Assembly (NCBI GenBank): GCA_012961645.1
Contig: DTYY01000145.1
Coordinates: 1 to 7,135, forward strand
Direction of reading: 5' to 3'
DNA: 7,135 bases
From: Methanosarcinales archaeon
GTDB taxonomy: Archaea > Halobacteriota > Methanosarcinia > Methanosarcinales > Methanogasteraceae
The notes under the pieces were generated by a model that saw nothing but the letters and a program-made list of their open reading frames with translations, ran no database searches and was not told the origin of the DNA. The translations under genes were made by a program, and so were the position numbers. Every line of letters starts with the position of its first letter. Position 1 is the stretch's first letter. This document shows positions 5,867-7,135 of this stretch, one piece after another.

Positions 5867-5973
5867 CCATCGGGGCAGGGTGATTGAAATAATCCGAAAA
5901 GAATGCAATCCTTTGGGCAAATTGGGCGGAGTGCTTTGGTTCAGAATAATCTTCCTTTCAACACCCATAACAC

Positions 5974-7135
5974 CTAAAATCTCCTCGGATCAGTCTCGAT
6001 ATCCACGATGGCAGGTTTCTTCGCACCCATCGCTTTTTCCAGAGCATCCTTCAGCTCTTCAGGATGCTCCACCCTGAATCCCACACCTCCGCATGAGATT
6101 GCATAGAGAGAGAAATCCGGATTCTCAAGTTCAGTAGCAAACCGCGGGTACCCTTCTATCCTCTGTTCCATGCTTATCATAGCCAGTTCTCTGTTGTTCA
6201 GGATCGTCACGATGACATCCAGATCATTCTTTACAGCAGTCAAAAAATCGCCCATCACCTGGGCAAAGCCGCCGTCGCCGGTAACACAAACCACCTGTCT
6301 ATCAGGAGAAGCCAGCTTGGCTGCAATGGCAGCAGGAAGACCAAAACCCATAGTGGCGAGATACCCAGACATCAGGAGCGTCTGCCCTTCCATCAGAAAA
6401 TTTCTCCCGAACCAGAAGCCATTGTCTCCAACGTCGATTGCTATGATGGCATCCGGATCTATCGTCTCTCGAAGCATCTTAAAGATGAACGGAGCTCTCA
6501 AAGGCGTTTCCATCGAGTCCGCCTCTTTCTCAAGCTGAGCATGCCATCTCTCTTTCTCAGTTCTAACAGCATCCAGTATTTGTTGATTCTCTCTTTTCTT
6601 TACTTTCTCAAGCAATTCCTCAATCACCACCCCACAATCTCCGAGAATGGCAAGTTCTACCGGAAAACCCCTGCCAAGATTCATCGGATCGATGTCAACC
6701 TGAACCGTCCTTTTCCTCGGGATATTTGTTTTTTCAGAGAACGATGAACCTAAAACCAGTAGCAGGTCAGCATCATTGACGTATTTCCTTGCCATCGGAG
6801 TCCCAACATCACCAAGAACACCGAGAGAAAATTCATGACCCTCAGAAACTACACCTTTTGCACGAAAAGTCGTTATTATGGGTGCTTTTATCTTTTCAGA
6901 GAGTTTCATTAGATTATCTCGCTGATCCCTCGCGCCCCAGCCAGCGATTATCAGGGGCCGCTCCGATTCTTTCAGCAAACTCACCGCCCGCTCGATCAGT
7001 AAGGTATTCGATATCCTGAAATCCGGAATTCGTCCAACCATCGGCTCTATATCTGCTTCAAGCGGCTCTTTCTGGATGTCGTTTGGAATTGCAAGGTGAG
7101 AAACGCCCCTTTCCACCAGAGCATGCTTAAGAGCC
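5974..7135 (-). CDS. Thiamine diphosphate-dependent enzyme, pyruvate oxidase (PoxB)-like; 5' part outside window
   Basis: The frame is open to the window edge and gives 386 residues, against about 530-575 for the family, so the N-terminal pyrimidine-binding domain with its catalytic glutamate is missing here. Visible are the end of that domain (HLAIPNDIQ), the middle domain (PLIIAGWGARDQRDNLMKLS through VQVDIDPMNLGRG) and the thiamine pyrophosphate domain. The latter carries the GDGGF...NN motif (GDGGF at 6265-6279, NN at 6193-6198). GDGGFAQVMGDFLTAVKNDL followed by NNRELAMISMEQ is closer to pyruvate oxidase/dehydrogenase (PoxB) than to acetolactate synthase, which usually has GDGSFQM and a different segment after NN. 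It ends at DIETDPRRF and lacks the extra roughly 40-residue tail that attaches E. coli PoxB to the membrane, so it is probably soluble. Pyruvate decarboxylation to acetate is likely; acetolactate synthase activity is the main alternative. Transcription is separate from pgiA (141-base gap). Confidence 0.82.
   Translation of the reverse strand, partial: ALKHALVERGVSHLAIPNDIQKEPLEADIEPMVGRIPDFRISNTLLIERAVSLLKESERPLIIAGWGARDQRDNLMKLSEKIKAPIITTFRAKGVVSEGHEFSLGVLGDVGTPMARKYVNDADLLLVLGSSFSEKTNIPRKRTVQVDIDPMNLGRGFPVELAILGDCGVVIEELLEKVKKRENQQILDAVRTEKERWHAQLEKEADSMETPLRAPFIFKMLRETIDPDAIIAIDVGDNGFWFGRNFLMEGQTLLMSGYLATMGFGLPAAIAAKLASPDRQVVCVTGDGGFAQVMGDFLTAVKNDLDVIVTILNNRELAMISMEQRIEGYPRFATELENPDFSLYAISCGGVGFRVEHPEELKDALEKAMGAKKPAIVDIETDPRRF

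Noticed and set aside
5840..5968. A 42-residue minus-strand frame starting at ATG 5968 in the gap before pgiA
   Set aside because: It has no ribosome site and no recognisable sequence, and it overlaps the likely pgiA promoter.
7114..7116. GTG as the true start of the PoxB-like gene
   Set aside because: The frame stays open to the window edge with family-like residues upstream (ALKHAL), and the gene would lack its whole N-terminal domain.

Overview
The window looks like chromosomal DNA of a methanogenic or methane/alkane-oxidising euryarchaeon. The clearest marker is an Mmp10-type radical SAM enzyme, whose known job is methylating an arginine of methyl-coenzyme M reductase. A cupin-type glucose-6-phosphate isomerase, a DUF98-type chorismate lyase (probably for tetrahydromethanopterin synthesis) and a pyruvate:ferredoxin oxidoreductase beta subunit agree with this. 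Ribosome-binding sites resembling GGAGGTGATC and close gene packing also fit. The isomerase type and the small DUF5611-like protein recall Methanosarcinales and relatives, but the exact lineage cannot be fixed from the sequence.

Layout. 1-1097 (minus): mmp10, with its 3' end outside the window. 1241-2116 (minus): porB, with no other por subunit in view. 2149-2787 (minus): a short secreted, probably lipid-anchored protein with aspartate-rich calcium-binding-like repeats, a Pro-Thr linker and a beta-rich C-terminal domain. 2865-4118 (plus): an aconitase-family large subunit (LeuC/AksD type), divergent from the lipoprotein and without its small subunit. 4119-4271: a convergent intergenic stretch with two inverted repeats. 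4272-5832 (minus): a tight three-gene cluster reading pgiA, a 101-residue DUF5611-like protein, then chorismate lyase. 5974-7135 (minus): a pyruvate-oxidase-like thiamine diphosphate enzyme whose N-terminal part lies outside the window. No gap exceeds 155 bases, and I see no tRNA, rRNA, CRISPR array, insertion sequence or integrase.

How the genes fit together. The content is central carbon and C1-cofactor metabolism: pyruvate chemistry (PorB, PoxB-like enzyme), 2-oxoacid or branched-chain chain elongation (aconitase family), gluconeogenesis (PgiA), an early aromatic precursor of methanopterin (chorismate lyase) and maturation of the methane-forming enzyme (Mmp10). The only clear operon is pgiA-DUF5611-chorismate lyase.

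The most notable feature is the small DUF5611-like gene. It lacks any ATG, GTG or TTG at its 5' end. It begins in the same frame directly after the pgiA TGA stop, with a near-consensus Shine-Dalgarno sequence placed exactly right for initiation at an ATC codon. I do not see a multi-gene novel defence or mobile system here.
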